DNA of 64,000 nt from Hyphococcus sp. (GCA_028284345.1 JANQRY010000008.1:1-64000), one strand, 5' to 3'; numbered from the stretch's first letter, positions 23,302-33,247 are shown. Translations and numbers: made by a program. Notes: a model not told the origin generated them from the letters alone.

Positions 23302-23931
23302 TTATTGAAACAGATCGCGCGGCATCTTTTCGGTAATGATCATGACAGGCCGGTTCTCGAAAAAGACCCGATAGACGCGCGCCAGAAACTGAAGGTTGTT
23401 TCTTTTCGGAAACCAGGGCGCATAGGGGGCGCCGTCTTCAAAGAAATACCCGACAAGGTCTCGGTAAATCGACAGGCGATAGTCGACAAAAAGCCGGCCG
23501 ATGCCGGCGGGGGACGCCTGAAGATCGTCAGCCAGCGCCTTGGGCAGACGGCCCGCATCTACATAGCTGTGGGCAAAGACGTAAGCCTCGCCGGTCTCCG
23601 CGCCGCGCAGCAAAACCTTCCGTTCCCAGACAATATCGCCAGGGGCCGACTTCATCACTTTCGCCGCAGCGCCCGTAATCGGACGGCGCGCATAGCTCAA
23701 TATCTCAACTTCGATCAGTTCACGCACATAGGCTTCAAGCTGGAACGTAAACGTGCCGTCGCAGGCGAGCATAATGCGTTCGAGATCGGAAACGCCGGCA
23801 AGATCAAGATGCGCGCCGAGGATCGGCCTGATATCGTCGGGTAGCACGCAATCCGGCGGCGCGGGAGCGCCGCCTTCAGGGTCCGGCGTTGCAGGGGCTG
23901 GCGTTGCGGCGTTTGTCACGCCGCCCTGCAT
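23302..23931 (-). CDS. Chorismate lyase-like (DUF98) protein
   Basis: The 209 residues show a UbiC/DUF98-like core: LERIMLACDGTFTFQLEAYV, then VWERKVLLRGAETGEAYVFAHSYVD and SPAGIGRLFVDYRLS, corresponding to the R-x-V-x-L, A-x-S and LG-x-LF positions of the fold. UbiC turns chorismate into 4-hydroxybenzoate and pyruvate for ubiquinone; DUF98 relatives are less studied. The proline-rich first 28 residues may not be part of the protein, and no ribosome site is evident. Activity as a true chorismate lyase is unproven. Confidence 0.6.
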   Translation of the reverse strand: MQGGVTNAATPAPATPDPEGGAPAPPDCVLPDDIRPILGAHLDLAGVSDLERIMLACDGTFTFQLEAYVRELIEVEILSYARRPITGAAAKVMKSAPGDIVWERKVLLRGAETGEAYVFAHSYVDAGRLPKALADDLQASPAGIGRLFVDYRLSIYRDLVGYFFEDGAPYAPWFPKRNNLQFLARVYRVFFENRPVMIITEKMPRDLFQ

Positions 23932-24038
23932 ATCGTGGGCGTTTTTGACATGAAGGAGACAATAACGCGCCGCCGATCCTTCGCAACGGCCAGGATGACA
24001 CAGGCCGGGTCACGCCGGACAGGAGCGGAAACGCGGCC

Positions 24039-24431
24039 CTATTTCGTGCCGGGCTCCGACGCCTTTAAGATCACGCGTCCGAGATCGCCGAACATCACAA
24101 ACACCCCGAGGGCGACGCCGCGATGGACCTGACCGGTAAATTCATATTGCTTCCACGCCCACAGGCCGGCGCCCGCGATAATCACAATTCGAGCGATAAT
24201 TGTGGCGCTGAAGTTCACCGTCTTAGCAGCGAGACGCCGTTTTCGCTGTTCGGGGCTCTCGTCGATCTGTCGCGGTCTGATCCTCGAGGGATCCGGTCGC
24301 AGTTCGCCACGGGGGTGCGGCGCAGAAACCGCGTCCGCCGTCGCTGCTGCAGGAGACGGCGACCCGGCTACCGCGGCGAGGCGATCAACGCTCGCCGCCG
24401 GGACCCCGGCTTTTTTCGCACCAAACGCCAT
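24039..24431 (-). CDS. Hypothetical membrane protein
   Basis: From ATG at 24431 the 130-residue product has a long disordered, proline- and alanine-rich N-terminus, a basic segment (SPEQRKRRLAAK), and a membrane helix at about 72-92 (FSATIIARIVIIAGAGLWAW), with a second weak one at about 101-118. It could be an anchored scaffolding or regulatory protein. GAGAGG lies 12 bases upstream. No family recognised; its neighbours give no hint. Confidence 0.55.
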   Translation of the reverse strand: MAFGAKKAGVPAASVDRLAAVAGSPSPAAATADAVSAPHPRGELRPDPSRIRPRQIDESPEQRKRRLAAKTVNFSATIIARIVIIAGAGLWAWKQYEFTGQVHRGVALGVFVMFGDLGRVILKASEPGTK

Positions 24432-24531
24432 TGCCGATCTGCGCCTCTCGCTGACAATAGTGAAAATCAGCAAAGGATGTTTGCGATCCGCTAAAACAGA
24501 CCTCTAAAATTTTCGCCGTTGCGTTTACGCG

Positions 24532-24570
24532 CCCGCAATAAAGAACGGGCGGCCCGCAAAGGCCGCCCGC
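24532..24570 (-). terminator. Terminator of the TonB-receptor gene
   Basis: A 9-bp stem joins 24546-24554 (CGGGCGGCC) and 24561-24569 with a 6-base loop. On the minus strand it is followed by TTCTTTATTG. It starts 30 bases after the receptor stop. Confidence 0.75.
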
Positions 24571-24599
24571 GCTTCAATCCCCTCCGACGCGTCTTCGTA

Positions 24600-27413
24600 T
24601 TAGAATGACTTTCGCACAGTCACGCCGTATGTCCGCGGCTCATTCGTGTATCCCGTGAAACTGTCGACCGTGCCGCCGGCCCAATCGGGGCGCGGGTCAG
24701 ACTGAGCAACAGACGGGAAGCCGCTGAGCAAGAAGTTGTCGTTGTTGAGATTGCGTCCCCAGACGCTGATCGCAAACCCGTTCTCCATTTCGTACCCGAC
24801 GCTGGCGTTGATCAGGCTCACGCGCCGGGAAGCGATTTCCGGCGGAATATTGTCGAGGGCCTGAACATCGCTTTCATACAGATACTCGATGCGCGCGAAC
24901 CCTTGAGCGCCGGACGCGAAATCGTGCGTGTATACCGCCGACGTCGAAATGCTGATCTCGTGAATGCCGGCGGGCGTTAGCCCGGAACCGTCAAAGAAAT
25001 CGGGGACAAAACCGGTGACCGGATCCGGCGCGCAGCCGGCCGGGCGGAAGCCGGCGAAAGACGTGCACGGCGCTTGCGTGAACACGTCATACTCCGGATC
25101 GAGATAGGTAAGGCCAAACGTAACCTGCAGCGGATCGATCGGGCTGTAGGCCGACTCAATTTCAAAACCGCGCACGGATTGTTCCTCAGCGTTCGCAAGG
25201 ACAAATCCGGTGCCGATAAAGAGATTTGACTGGAAATCCTCAATCGTCTGATCGAACAGGGCGATATTGATAAAACCACCGTCGAAATTCGCCTTCAGCC
25301 CGACTTCATAAAGCGTCACGTCTTCCGGGCGGGCCGTGCGGCCGAAACCGGTAGCGTCGGGGGGACGCGAGTCCGAAGACAGGTTGAAGGCGCCGGCTTT
25401 CCAACCGGTCGCATAGGTGAAGTACACGTTGATGCTGTCCGTCACGTCGTAAGCAATGCGCGCGGAATAGGTAACCTTGTCGTCCGTCAGCCGACCATTG
25501 TCGAGCGGATCGGCAGGATTGGGAAAGTTCACCTGCGGCTGGAAGAACTGGAACGGCGCGAGGGCCAAAGCGGAATTGCAAAGCAACGCCGGGCTCGGAA
25601 GATAGCAGTCCGCCGCAGCAATGGCGTTCGCAACGCTTCCAATCGTTTGCGGATCCGTCAGGATTGCGCCGCTTTGCGGATCGATCACGAAACCGCCCAT
25701 CAGCGCCGCGAGCGGCAGTGGCGTGGCGAGCGTCGCGTCAACAACAGCCGGGGGCGCCGTTAAAATATCGACTGCGCCGCTCGTCAGCGACAGTACCGCG
25801 CCGCGAAGCCCGATCAAATTCAGATCCACGTTGGAAATCGCATCGGTCAGCGTGCTGGTTCCGGTCGCGATTTTCCTGTCGTTAATGTAGGAAACGCCGC
25901 CGGAAATCGTCAGGCGATCCGTCACGTTGAAGTCGGCCTGCCCGAAGAACGAATAGGACCGGTTATCCAGCGTATAATCGCCGAAAACCCCGCCCCCCGG
26001 CGCGAAAAACGTGCCGAACGGCAGACCGAGACCGGTCGGCGGCGGCGCGGTTTCAAATCCGGTCAGCGCGACCGGCGATCCCGTCGCCAGGAAGGCAAGC
26101 GAGTCCGCAAAGGCGCGCGTATCGGGGCCCCAGATGATATCGCGTTGGAAGTCGACATTTTCGTCGAAGAAGTATCCGCCCACCAACCAGTCGAGACGAT
26201 TGTCGCCGGTCGATGCGATGCGAATTTCCTGCGTGAACGTTCCATAGGCGCGGGTTTGCGGATTTTCAATGGCGTCCAGCGAGGTGAAGTCGGCATCCGT
26301 GTTGGTGTTGTCGTCCTGTTCGCGATAGGACGTGATCGACGTAACCGCCGCAAATCCGATGTCCCAGTCCGCCTGTAACGAAATCCCCTTGCCGGTCAGT
26401 TGATTGGTCGGATCGAGATTATAGGTGACCTGACGACCGAACGGATCGCTGGCGTCGCCGATGACGGCGCCCAGACCAGGAATCGGGACCGATACGGTTG
26501 CGGCGTCAATTTGCGCCTGCGTGTATATGGGAACGCCGCCGACCAGGCTTCCCGGCGCCATGCCGCCAAGAATGATCGGGCTTACAATATCGACCACCGT
26601 GCCGGCGCCGATGACTTCGGTCGCCGGTCCGTTGAAGAGTTGCACCGCGCCGCAACACACTTCGTCAATCTTGTTGTATTCGCCGATGGCTCTAAACGAG
26701 AGCGTGTCTGTCGGCTCCCAGAGGAGTTGCGCGCGCGCAGACCAACGCGAGCGCTCATTGACTTTCGTTCCATTGACAATGTTGTCGTAGTAGCCTTCGC
26801 GCTCATTAATGCTGCCGGAGACGCGGAACGCCAGCGTATCGCTGAGGGGGCCGGTAAGAGTGCCTTTGAAGAGAACCTGATTAAAATTGCCGTAGGAGGC
26901 CTCAACGCTGCCGCCCCAATCGAAGTCGGGCGCTTTCGTCGTAATCGAGATGGCCCCGGCGGACACGTTTTTGCCGAACAGAGTCGATTGCGGCCCGCGC
27001 AGAACCTCGACCCGTTCCAGCGTCGGGAGATCAAGAATCGCCGCGGCGGAACGGGACCGGTAGACGCCGTCAATAAAGACGCCGACCGACCCTTCAATGC
27101 CCGGATTGTTGGCGCCGTTGCCGAAACCGCGGATCAGGAAATTCGTTTGCGACGAGTTTTGAAGCTGTGTCACGCGCAGCGACGGGACGGACGCCTGCAA
27201 GTCGAAAAGATCCTGAATGAAGGCTTTTTCAACGACGTCAGCGTCAACAACGCTGACGGCGACCGGCACTTCCTGAAGCGTTTGAGGGCGCTTCGTCGCC
27301 GTCACAATAATTTGGTCGGTTTGCGCCAGCGCGCCCCCGGCGGTTAGCGCGGCAATCGCCGCGCCCGAAAGCATGCTCTTAACAATCGCCGCGTTTTTCA
27401 GTGGAAATCTCAT
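24600..27413 (-). CDS. TonB-dependent outer-membrane receptor
   Basis: The 937-residue protein has a signal peptide (residues 1-30), a TonB box region (QIIVTATKR, about 34-42), a plug domain (LFDLQASVPSLRV, IRGFG, VEVLRGPQSTLFGKN) and a 22-strand barrel ending in aromatic F (VTVRKSF). Such receptors import scarce ligands such as siderophores, B12, glycans or aromatic compounds using TonB energy. The ligand is not predictable; the family resembles the large CirA/Fe-transport-like group abundant in Sphingomonads and Caulobacters. AAGGGG precedes the ATG, and a short 5' leader can pair with it. Confidence 0.93.
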   Translation of the reverse strand: MRFPLKNAAIVKSMLSGAAIAALTAGGALAQTDQIIVTATKRPQTLQEVPVAVSVVDADVVEKAFIQDLFDLQASVPSLRVTQLQNSSQTNFLIRGFGNGANNPGIEGSVGVFIDGVYRSRSAAAILDLPTLERVEVLRGPQSTLFGKNVSAGAISITTKAPDFDWGGSVEASYGNFNQVLFKGTLTGPLSDTLAFRVSGSINEREGYYDNIVNGTKVNERSRWSARAQLLWEPTDTLSFRAIGEYNKIDEVCCGAVQLFNGPATEVIGAGTVVDIVSPIILGGMAPGSLVGGVPIYTQAQIDAATVSVPIPGLGAVIGDASDPFGRQVTYNLDPTNQLTGKGISLQADWDIGFAAVTSITSYREQDDNTNTDADFTSLDAIENPQTRAYGTFTQEIRIASTGDNRLDWLVGGYFFDENVDFQRDIIWGPDTRAFADSLAFLATGSPVALTGFETAPPPTGLGLPFGTFFAPGGGVFGDYTLDNRSYSFFGQADFNVTDRLTISGGVSYINDRKIATGTSTLTDAISNVDLNLIGLRGAVLSLTSGAVDILTAPPAVVDATLATPLPLAALMGGFVIDPQSGAILTDPQTIGSVANAIAAADCYLPSPALLCNSALALAPFQFFQPQVNFPNPADPLDNGRLTDDKVTYSARIAYDVTDSINVYFTYATGWKAGAFNLSSDSRPPDATGFGRTARPEDVTLYEVGLKANFDGGFINIALFDQTIEDFQSNLFIGTGFVLANAEEQSVRGFEIESAYSPIDPLQVTFGLTYLDPEYDVFTQAPCTSFAGFRPAGCAPDPVTGFVPDFFDGSGLTPAGIHEISISTSAVYTHDFASGAQGFARIEYLYESDVQALDNIPPEIASRRVSLINASVGYEMENGFAISVWGRNLNNDNFLLSGFPSVAQSDPRPDWAGGTVDSFTGYTNEPRTYGVTVRKSF

Positions 27414-27420
27414 GTTTTAA

Positions 27421-27446
27421 GCCCCTTGAATGCCCCTCCCAGGGGC
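27421..27446 (-). promoter_or_regulatory. Leader able to mask the receptor ribosome site
   Basis: On the minus strand GCCCCT (27446-27441) can pair with AGGGGC at 27437-27432 or with the identical AGGGGC at 27426-27421. The second copy is the Shine-Dalgarno of the TonB-receptor gene, seven bases before its ATG. The two hairpins exclude each other, a simple translational switch on paper. Confidence 0.4.
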
Positions 27447-27860
27447 GTTTTTGGCGTTTTTAACCAACTAAGACCTTTGGCCAGTTTCACGTTTCGCCGA
27501 TACCTCGTCCAGCATTGCTGGCGCCTGCATTGGCACATCCTCGTGTGGCGTTACCGGATTGCCACAATGGTCCTTCGCAAACGCAGCATCGGTTTTGTAT
27601 TTACGGTGAATGAATACAGTAAAAGTTTAATTAACTACGCTGAAGAGGACGCTGAGGGAGGCGCAGGCGCAAATACAGAACTGATGCGGCTTACGCGCGG
27701 CGGGTTTCTCGTTAACCTTTGGGAACCGGCTGGGCGGCGAAGCCCGGCGGACACGGATGGAGAAGATTCGAACCGGCGCAATCAAACGCGCGACCGCGCG
27801 TCGGCCGGTCAGGCCGCCCCCGCGGAGACATCGCGAAGCGATTTTCCGAGAGCGAAATGA
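27447..27860. other. Intergenic stretch upstream of the TonB receptor
   Basis: About 410 bases between the receptor start and tRNA-Val. No convincing ORF: the plus-strand frame running from 27426 lacks a ribosome site and recognisable sequence. It must carry the receptor promoter. A short AT-rich patch near 27590-27640 (TTTAATTAAC) is the best candidate region. Confidence 0.4.
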
Positions 27861-27935
27861 TGGTGGGCGCGGCTGGGTTCGAACCAGCGACCCCTACGGT
27901 GTGAACGTAGTGCTCTCCCACTGAGCTACGCGCCC
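27861..27935 (-). tRNA. tRNA-Val (anticodon CAC)
   Basis: On the minus strand it folds with acceptor GGGCGCG/CGCGCCC, D-arm TAGCTCAGTGGGAGAGCA, anticodon stem CTACG/CGTAG with loop TTCACAC (anticodon CAC), T-arm GGTTCGAACC and encoded CCA. It reads GUG valine codons. Confidence 0.97.
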
Positions 27936-28023
27936 GCAACGCCGGTGGAACGCCAGCGTCCGTCAGGGGCGACGTCCATACCGCCCGATGCGAAATCGCT
28001 CAAGCAAATATTTTGAAGAGTTT

Positions 28024-29187
28024 TCAGGCGGCGGATTTATCCGCCTTTTTCGCGGCGCGGACCCGTTCCGCGGGCAGGACAATGACAGCCCTTGTCCCCT
28101 CGCCGACAACCGATTGCAGTCGAAACTGCGCGTCATGCGCCGCGGCGATGGCCTTCGTCATGGGAAGGCCCAGCCCCAGGCCCTCCTTCGATCTTTTAAG
28201 CGACATATCCGATTGCGTGAAGGGCGCGCTCATTTCGTCCAGTTTGACTTTGGGAATGCCGGGACCGTCGTCCTTCACCAGCAGGGCGAGTTCGCCGGAT
28301 TTCGTAAGCGCAGCGCCGATCGTGATGTTCACGCCGTCGGAAGAGAAGCGAATTGCGTTCTCTAACAGTTTTGACAAGGCCTTCGCCATCAGCACCCGAT
28401 CGCAGCATAGTTCGAGGTCCGGATTCTGCAGCTTCACATTAATATTGGCGTCCGTTGAACTGTTCGCGATGCGCGTTTGGTTTTTTGCGTTTTCAACGAT
28501 TTCAGACACCGTCGTATCCGTCTCGTTGATGGTAATGGGGCCGGAGCGCGCATCGGACGCGAGCAGCATATCCGACACCGTGTCCAGCAGCCTTTTGCCG
28601 CTGTCGACGATATACTCTGAATATTCGCGATGAAGCGGATCATTCTGTTTTTCAAATTGCTCGCCCAGGAGCTGCCCGAACCCGATAATGGCGTTCAACG
28701 GCGTCCGCAGTTCATGACTCATCACGGACATCAGGGCGTCTTTGAACTTCGCACCCGCTTCAGCCAGATCGCGCGCGGCGATCAAATCCTTTTGCGCGTA
28801 GCTGGCGCGCAAAACGAACATGACCGCCTGGCTGAACAGGGTCCAGTTAATCGGCTTGGCCAGAAAAGACGTCGCGCCTTCGGCGAATACGCGATCAACG
28901 TCTTCTGGATTGTCGCTCGCCGTAATCACGATGATCGGCACGTCGGAAACGGCGGAGTCCCTGCGAATTTTTCGCGTCAGTTCAAAACCGTCCATGATCG
29001 GCATTTCAATGTCCGATATGACGAGATCAATTCGGTTTAAACGAATTTTCTCCAGCGCCTCCGCGCCGTTCTCGGCGACAACCGGATCGTAGCCGGCTTC
29101 GGTCAGCTTGGCGGACGCCAGCTCCCGCATCACCGGATCATCGTCAACGAGTAATATCTTTGCGCTGGTCGACACTGTATTCTGCAT
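28024..29187 (-). CDS. Response regulator/histidine kinase hybrid (REC-HisKA-HATPase)
   Basis: The 387 residues start with a receiver (about 9-125: ILLVDDDP, phosphoacceptor Asp in LVISDIEMP, K in LAKPIN), then a HisKA helix pair with MSHELRTPLNAIIG, and an HATPase domain (LLENAIRFSSDG, VKDDGPGIP, GLGLGLPMTKAI). There is no membrane helix, so it is a cytosolic kinase whose activity may be set by phosphorylation of its own N-terminal receiver. It is divergent from a membrane hybrid kinase with 163 AT-rich bases between, and they may act in one phosphorelay. The partner regulator is unknown. Confidence 0.92.
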   Translation of the reverse strand: MQNTVSTSAKILLVDDDPVMRELASAKLTEAGYDPVVAENGAEALEKIRLNRIDLVISDIEMPIMDGFELTRKIRRDSAVSDVPIIVITASDNPEDVDRVFAEGATSFLAKPINWTLFSQAVMFVLRASYAQKDLIAARDLAEAGAKFKDALMSVMSHELRTPLNAIIGFGQLLGEQFEKQNDPLHREYSEYIVDSGKRLLDTVSDMLLASDARSGPITINETDTTVSEIVENAKNQTRIANSSTDANINVKLQNPDLELCCDRVLMAKALSKLLENAIRFSSDGVNITIGAALTKSGELALLVKDDGPGIPKVKLDEMSAPFTQSDMSLKRSKEGLGLGLPMTKAIAAAHDAQFRLQSVVGEGTRAVIVLPAERVRAAKKADKSAA

Positions 29188-29320
29188 GTCCCTAATGCGT
29201 CATGATTTTCTCAGACGCGCACATTTATGAAGAAATTGTTTGCAATAAATTTGTTAAAAAGTGTTTTCGTTGCTGGTCGGTGAAATCGATTTGAAAGCAA
29301 TTTCGGGCACAATTTCGCTA

Positions 29321-29335
29321 TTAAGAATGGGTTAA
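29321..29335 (+). promoter_or_regulatory. CtrA-type site between divergent kinases
   Basis: TTAA at 29321-29324, seven bases, and TTAA at 29332-29335 match the CtrA consensus TTAA-N7-TTAA. It sits 15 bases before the TTG start of the plus-strand kinase, in an AT-rich gap, so binding there would more likely block than activate that gene. Confidence 0.45.
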
Positions 29336-29350
29336 TGCAGCGAGCGAGCT

Positions 29351-32161
29351 TTGCGGGCGTTTTCTGGAAATCACACCTCCTTGCGCAGTCGTCTGACGAC
29401 GCTCGTGATCGTCGCAATTTTCGGCGCCGTCACGATCGTCACAATTTCGTCTGTCTGGCGCGAAATCGCGCAAGATCGAGAGGGCAAGCACGCTGAACTG
29501 AATGCGACGGCGAATGTTTTCGCCTCCGCCATCGGCAGTCACGTCGCGTTGGAAAACAAGCAGGAAACCCTAAACGCGCTTCGCGGAATCGCCCGCATCC
29601 CGTCGACGGAATATATAAGGGTTGATGATTCCCAAGGCGCTTTGTTCGCAGAGCTTGGCAGCGCCGTCGTCATCCGTGACGCCGACGCCGCGCGACAGCC
29701 CCTGGATCAAATAACGCGGGCGCTCGGCGACAGATACAAGATCGCGCAAGCGCCTGTCCTTGACGGCGGCAAGCAGGTCGGCATGCTGACGATTCACGCC
29801 GACACTGGCGCCATATCCCACCGCATCGGCGTCCTGCTCTATGACGCGCTGGTCGCGGCGATCTTCGCAGCGGGCATCGGCCTGCTCATCGCCTTGAAGA
29901 TGCAGCGGGCGATTACCGATCCCATTTTAAACCTGTCCGGCGTCATGGGCCGTGTCCGCGAAACCGGGAATTTCTCCATGCGAGCCCGGGCGCCGGACAC
30001 GAACGATGAAACCGGTCAGCTCGTGCTGGCGTTCAACGAGATGCTGGACCAGTTGCAAGAACGCGACGATCGGCTTCAGGCACACCAGCGCGACCTTAAG
30101 AAAATCGTTCATCGCCGAACGCGGGAACTGCAACGAGCGAAAGAAACCGCGGAGGCGGCGAATATCGCAAAATCCGAGTTCCTGGCGACCATGAGCCATG
30201 AAATCCGCACACCGATGAACGGCATGATGGTCATGGCGGAGCTTCTCAGCAAGACACATCTTCCGCCGCGCCAGAAACGATACGCCGACGTCATTGCAAA
30301 GTCAGGGCGAAGCCTGCTTGCCATTATCAACGACATTCTCGACTTCTCAAAAATCGAGGCGGGCCGCCTGGACCTTGAAAAAATACCGGTCCGCCCGGTG
30401 GAAATTATTGACGACATTGTCAGCCTGTTCTGGGAACGCGCCGCATCGCGGGGGCTTGATCTCGCCGCCTATGTCGCGCCGGACGTTCCCGACGAAATCG
30501 AAGGCGATCCAGTGCGGATAAGCCAGATCATCTCAAATCTCGTCAACAACGCGCTGAAGTTTACCGAGGACGGGCATGTCATCGTCACCGCTACGCAAAA
30601 AAAGGGGAAGGATGGCGCGTGCACAATCGAATTTGGCGTCGCGGATACAGGCGTCGGCATCTCGGAAGAAAAACAAGCGAAAATTTTTGAAGCGTTCTCT
30701 CAGGCGGACCAAACAACAACGCGCCGCTTCGGCGGCACCGGTCTCGGGCTCGCCATCAGCCGGCGTCTGGTCGAGGCGATGGACGGCGCCATCAGCGTTT
30801 CAAGCCGCGAATCAAAGGGGTCGCAGTTCCGGTTTTCATTCCCGACGCGAGTCCTGAAACCGGCGTCCAAACCGAGGGAGACCGAACAGGAAAGACGCGC
30901 GATTATCGCCATCGACGGCACGGCGACCCCGCGCATGCTGGCGAAATATCTGTCCGAAACTGGCATTGCGCCGCAGATCGTCAACAAGGGAAGCGAGATC
31001 GGTCCGCACATTGTTTATGCGGACGTTATTTTTGCGACGCCCGAATTCCTTGATTCCATGCGAAGCGCGGTGAAGGGCGACCCAAATCAATGGACGCCCG
31101 CGCGCATATGCGTCAGCGAGCTTGGCGACGCTGCGCCGGACCGACTTCTGGAAACCGGCGTCGCGGAAGACCTCCTGATCGCGCCGCTTTCCCGCCGCGA
31201 CGTCATGGAACAGATCGGCCGCATTCTCGATGGGACTCTGCGCGGCAAGGCGGCGCTGTCTTACGCCGGCAAACCGGTCGACGAAGACGTCGGCTTTAAC
31301 GGACAACGCATTCTCGCAGCGGACGACAGCGCCGTGAACCGGGAAGTCGTGCGCGAGGCCCTAGAACGGCTAAATCTTGCGCCGACGCTGGTGGCTGACG
31401 GGAAGGAAGCCGTCAAATCCGTCCGTGACAGCGAATTCGACCTCATATTGATGGACTGCTCAATGCCGGAAATGGACGGCTTTGAAGCAACGCGCGCCAT
31501 TCGCCGCCTCGAGCAGAAGTTGAAGCGCAAACAAACGCCGGTCGTCGCGCTGACCGCACACGTTGCAGGCGACGATCATTCGTGGCGTCAGGCGGGCATG
31601 AACGATTACCTGACGAAGCCGTTCACGATCGAAGCGTTAACGCGCGTGCTTGGCCAATACCTCAACGCCGACGGTCGGTCGAAAACGGGCCGAGCCGCGC
31701 CGCCAGCCGGTGAAGAATGCGCATCGGGTAAGCCGGATGCGAGTATGTCCGACAGGGACGAAAAAGCGGACTTGCGTTCCGCGTTAAGAGACGCGGAGTT
31801 AATTGACGTCACCGTGCTGACACAACTGGCGGAGATGCAAACCGCGAATTCAAATTTGCCCGTTAAAGCGTTGACGTTGTTCCAGCAGCATTCGAAGGCG
31901 ATGCTGGCGCGCCTTGTTGAATGTTCAAAGCAAGACAATCCCGAGAACCTCGCCAAAGCTGCGCACGCCCTGAAATCGACCAGCGTCAATGTCGGCGCCG
32001 TAAAACTTGGCAAAATTAGTCATGAAATCGAAAGGCGCGCAAAGGCCGGCGCGCGCGCGGACGAACTGGAAAAACTCATTGCGATGACGGTTAAAGTTTA
32101 CAATGAGACGAAAACAGTGCTGCCGGATGTAATCCGCCGCTTTGAACAGCAAGTCGCCTAG
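29351..32161 (+). CDS. Membrane hybrid sensor histidine kinase with receiver and HPt domains
   Basis: The 936 residues follow the BarA/ArcB plan: two membrane helices (about 15-35 and 170-192) around a periplasmic sensor, a HAMP linker (about 193-245), a HisKA domain with [11 protein letters not shown], an HATPase ([23 protein letters not shown]), a degenerate receiver-like segment, a true receiver with [13 protein letters not shown] and YLTKPF, and a C-terminal HPt domain with AHALKSTS. Phosphate would flow His-Asp-His to an unknown regulator. The start is TTG at 29351, without a strong ribosome site. A CtrA-type site lies just upstream. Confidence 0.93.
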   Translation: MRAFSGNHTSLRSRLTTLVIVAIFGAVTIVTISSVWREIAQDREGKHAELNATANVFASAIGSHVALENKQETLNALRGIARIPSTEYIRVDDSQGALFAELGSAVVIRDADAARQPLDQITRALGDRYKIAQAPVLDGGKQVGMLTIHADTGAISHRIGVLLYDALVAAIFAAGIGLLIALKMQRAITDPILNLSGVMGRVRETGNFSMRARAPDTNDETGQLVLAFNEMLDQLQERDDRLQAHQRDLKKIVHRRTRELQRAKETAEAANIAKSEFLATMSHEIRTPMNGMMVMAELLSKTHLPPRQKRYADVIAKSGRSLLAIINDILDFSKIEAGRLDLEKIPVRPVEIIDDIVSLFWERAASRGLDLAAYVAPDVPDEIEGDPVRISQIISNLVNNALKFTEDGHVIVTATQKKGKDGACTIEFGVADTGVGISEEKQAKIFEAFSQADQTTTRRFGGTGLGLAISRRLVEAMDGAISVSSRESKGSQFRFSFPTRVLKPASKPRETEQERRAIIAIDGTATPRMLAKYLSETGIAPQIVNKGSEIGPHIVYADVIFATPEFLDSMRSAVKGDPNQWTPARICVSELGDAAPDRLLETGVAEDLLIAPLSRRDVMEQIGRILDGTLRGKAALSYAGKPVDEDVGFNGQRILAADDSAVNREVVREALERLNLAPTLVADGKEAVKSVRDSEFDLILMDCSMPEMDGFEATRAIRRLEQKLKRKQTPVVALTAHVAGDDHSWRQAGMNDYLTKPFTIEALTRVLGQYLNADGRSKTGRAAPPAGEECASGKPDASMSDRDEKADLRSALRDAELIDVTVLTQLAEMQTANSNLPVKALTLFQQHSKAMLARLVECSKQDNPENLAKAAHALKSTSVNVGAVKLGKISHEIERRAKAGARADELEKLIAMTVKVYNETKTVLPDVIRRFEQQVA

Positions 32162-32179
32162 CCGGCCATGCGACTGAAG

Positions 32180-32851
32180 TCAGTGAAAGCGAATTGAAGC
32201 GCGGACACAGCCGATAATTTCCGTGCCTTTGTCGATATCGATGGACGCGAATTCATCCTGCTTTGACGACGCCTCAAGGCGAGAGGGGTTGCGCCGGATG
32301 CGCCGCACGATGGGCTTGCCGCCCACAGCCGCAAGGCAATAGTTCCCGTCCGCCGGCCATCGGTCCCCATAATCGATGACAACAAGCGAGCCTTTGGGAA
32401 ACGCCTGTTCGACGGCCGCGTCATCGAGGAAGAGCGCGAACAAAAGAGCGGCGCTGGCGGTGACGGAGATATAGTCTTCCGCCATCTGATGCGGGTCGGC
32501 GTTGGGATCGGCCGCAAATACCGCCGCTGAATCAAAACTGATCACCGGCACATGGCGAACCGGCCGCCGCAAATAGGCCGCCGCCGCCTGAGAATCGGCT
32601 TCGGAAGGAGACCGCGCCCCGGCCGTCAGCCATTCATGTGAAATCGACAATGCGTCCGCGAGTTTGGCCATCACGACGCGCCGCGGATCGTGGACCCCGC
32701 TTTCCCATGTGGCGATGGCCGGCTGGCTGACGCCGATCCGCTCGGCGAGGTCAGCCTGGCTTAGTCCCGCCGCTTTGCGCGCCACGCGCACGCGCTCGCC
32801 GATGGAGCCACGATTCTCGGTCTCTGACGGTCCCGCCATGACCTGCGACAA
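32180..32851 (-). CDS. CI-like XRE repressor with S24-type C-terminal domain
   Basis: The 223-residue product has an XRE helix-turn-helix (about 17-70: VRVARKAAGLSQADLAERIGVSQPAIATWE) and a C-terminal LexA/CI-like beta domain (FPKGSLVVIDYGDRWPADGNYCLAAVGGKPIVRRI). The Ser of the usual G-D-S-M cleavage motif is not seen, so RecA-stimulated self-cleavage is doubtful; it may bind a ligand or be constitutive. TTG at 32851 has AGGA upstream and ATG at 32839 has AGG close by; the start is unsure. It is divergent from a 66-residue ORF across an AT-rich gap. Confidence 0.85.
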   Translation of the reverse strand: MSQVMAGPSETENRGSIGERVRVARKAAGLSQADLAERIGVSQPAIATWESGVHDPRRVVMAKLADALSISHEWLTAGARSPSEADSQAAAAYLRRPVRHVPVISFDSAAVFAADPNADPHQMAEDYISVTASAALLFALFLDDAAVEQAFPKGSLVVIDYGDRWPADGNYCLAAVGGKPIVRRIRRNPSRLEASSKQDEFASIDIDKGTEIIGCVRASIRFH

Positions 32852-33046
32852 TATTAGTTATTCCTATAAAAGCAACCGTGAGAACGCCCCATGAGAGACA
32901 TTTTAACCACACTTTCCCAAAAATTTAGCCAATTCAGTAAACTTAGGCGTGTATTAATTCGCTATACCTGCTTGATTAAATCAGATTTTCTTATATTCTT
33001 AATACAGAAACCAACAAAGTCTAATAGTCTACGAGATGGGGTTTGT
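32852..33046. other. AT-rich divergent control region
   Basis: A 195-base AT-rich gap between a CI-like repressor and a small ORF. It contains the 11-bp palindrome TGATTAAATCA at 32973-32983 and several TTAA and TATA-like words. Probable promoters and operators for both flanking genes. Confidence 0.45.
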
Positions 33047-33247
33047 ATGGCTGATTTTTGCAACCGCGACGGCGCGGACCGCTTAGCCGCAAAAATACAG
33101 GATTTTTGGCGAAAAAAAGGGTTCGACGTCATCGTTGAAATGCGCGACGAGGGATTTGTCTCAACCATGCGATCATCGCGGACTGATGTGCGTTCCGACA
33201 TGATCAACGGCATGCCGACCAGACATTTGGCGGGCGAGCCGGGTTAA
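33047..33247 (+). CDS. Small hypothetical protein (66 residues)
   Basis: The ORF starts at ATG 33047 with GATGGGG upstream. The product is soluble and mixed-charge (AAKIQDFWRKKGFDVIVEM, then SSRTDVRSDMINGMPTR), probably a compact alpha/beta fold. No motif is recognised. It faces a CI-like repressor and may be its target. Confidence 0.55.
   Translation: MADFCNRDGADRLAAKIQDFWRKKGFDVIVEMRDEGFVSTMRSSRTDVRSDMINGMPTRHLAGEPG

Noticed and set aside
26400-27347. 315-codon frame opposite the TonB receptor
   Set aside because: Shadow frame with no recognisable features.
27426-27860. 144-codon plus-strand ORF upstream of tRNA-Val
   Set aside because: No ribosome site and no motif; sequence looks non-coding.
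10-27935. tRNA-linked integration sites at tRNA-Ser and tRNA-Val
   Set aside because: No integrase, no direct repeat of a tRNA end and no foreign gene set next to either.
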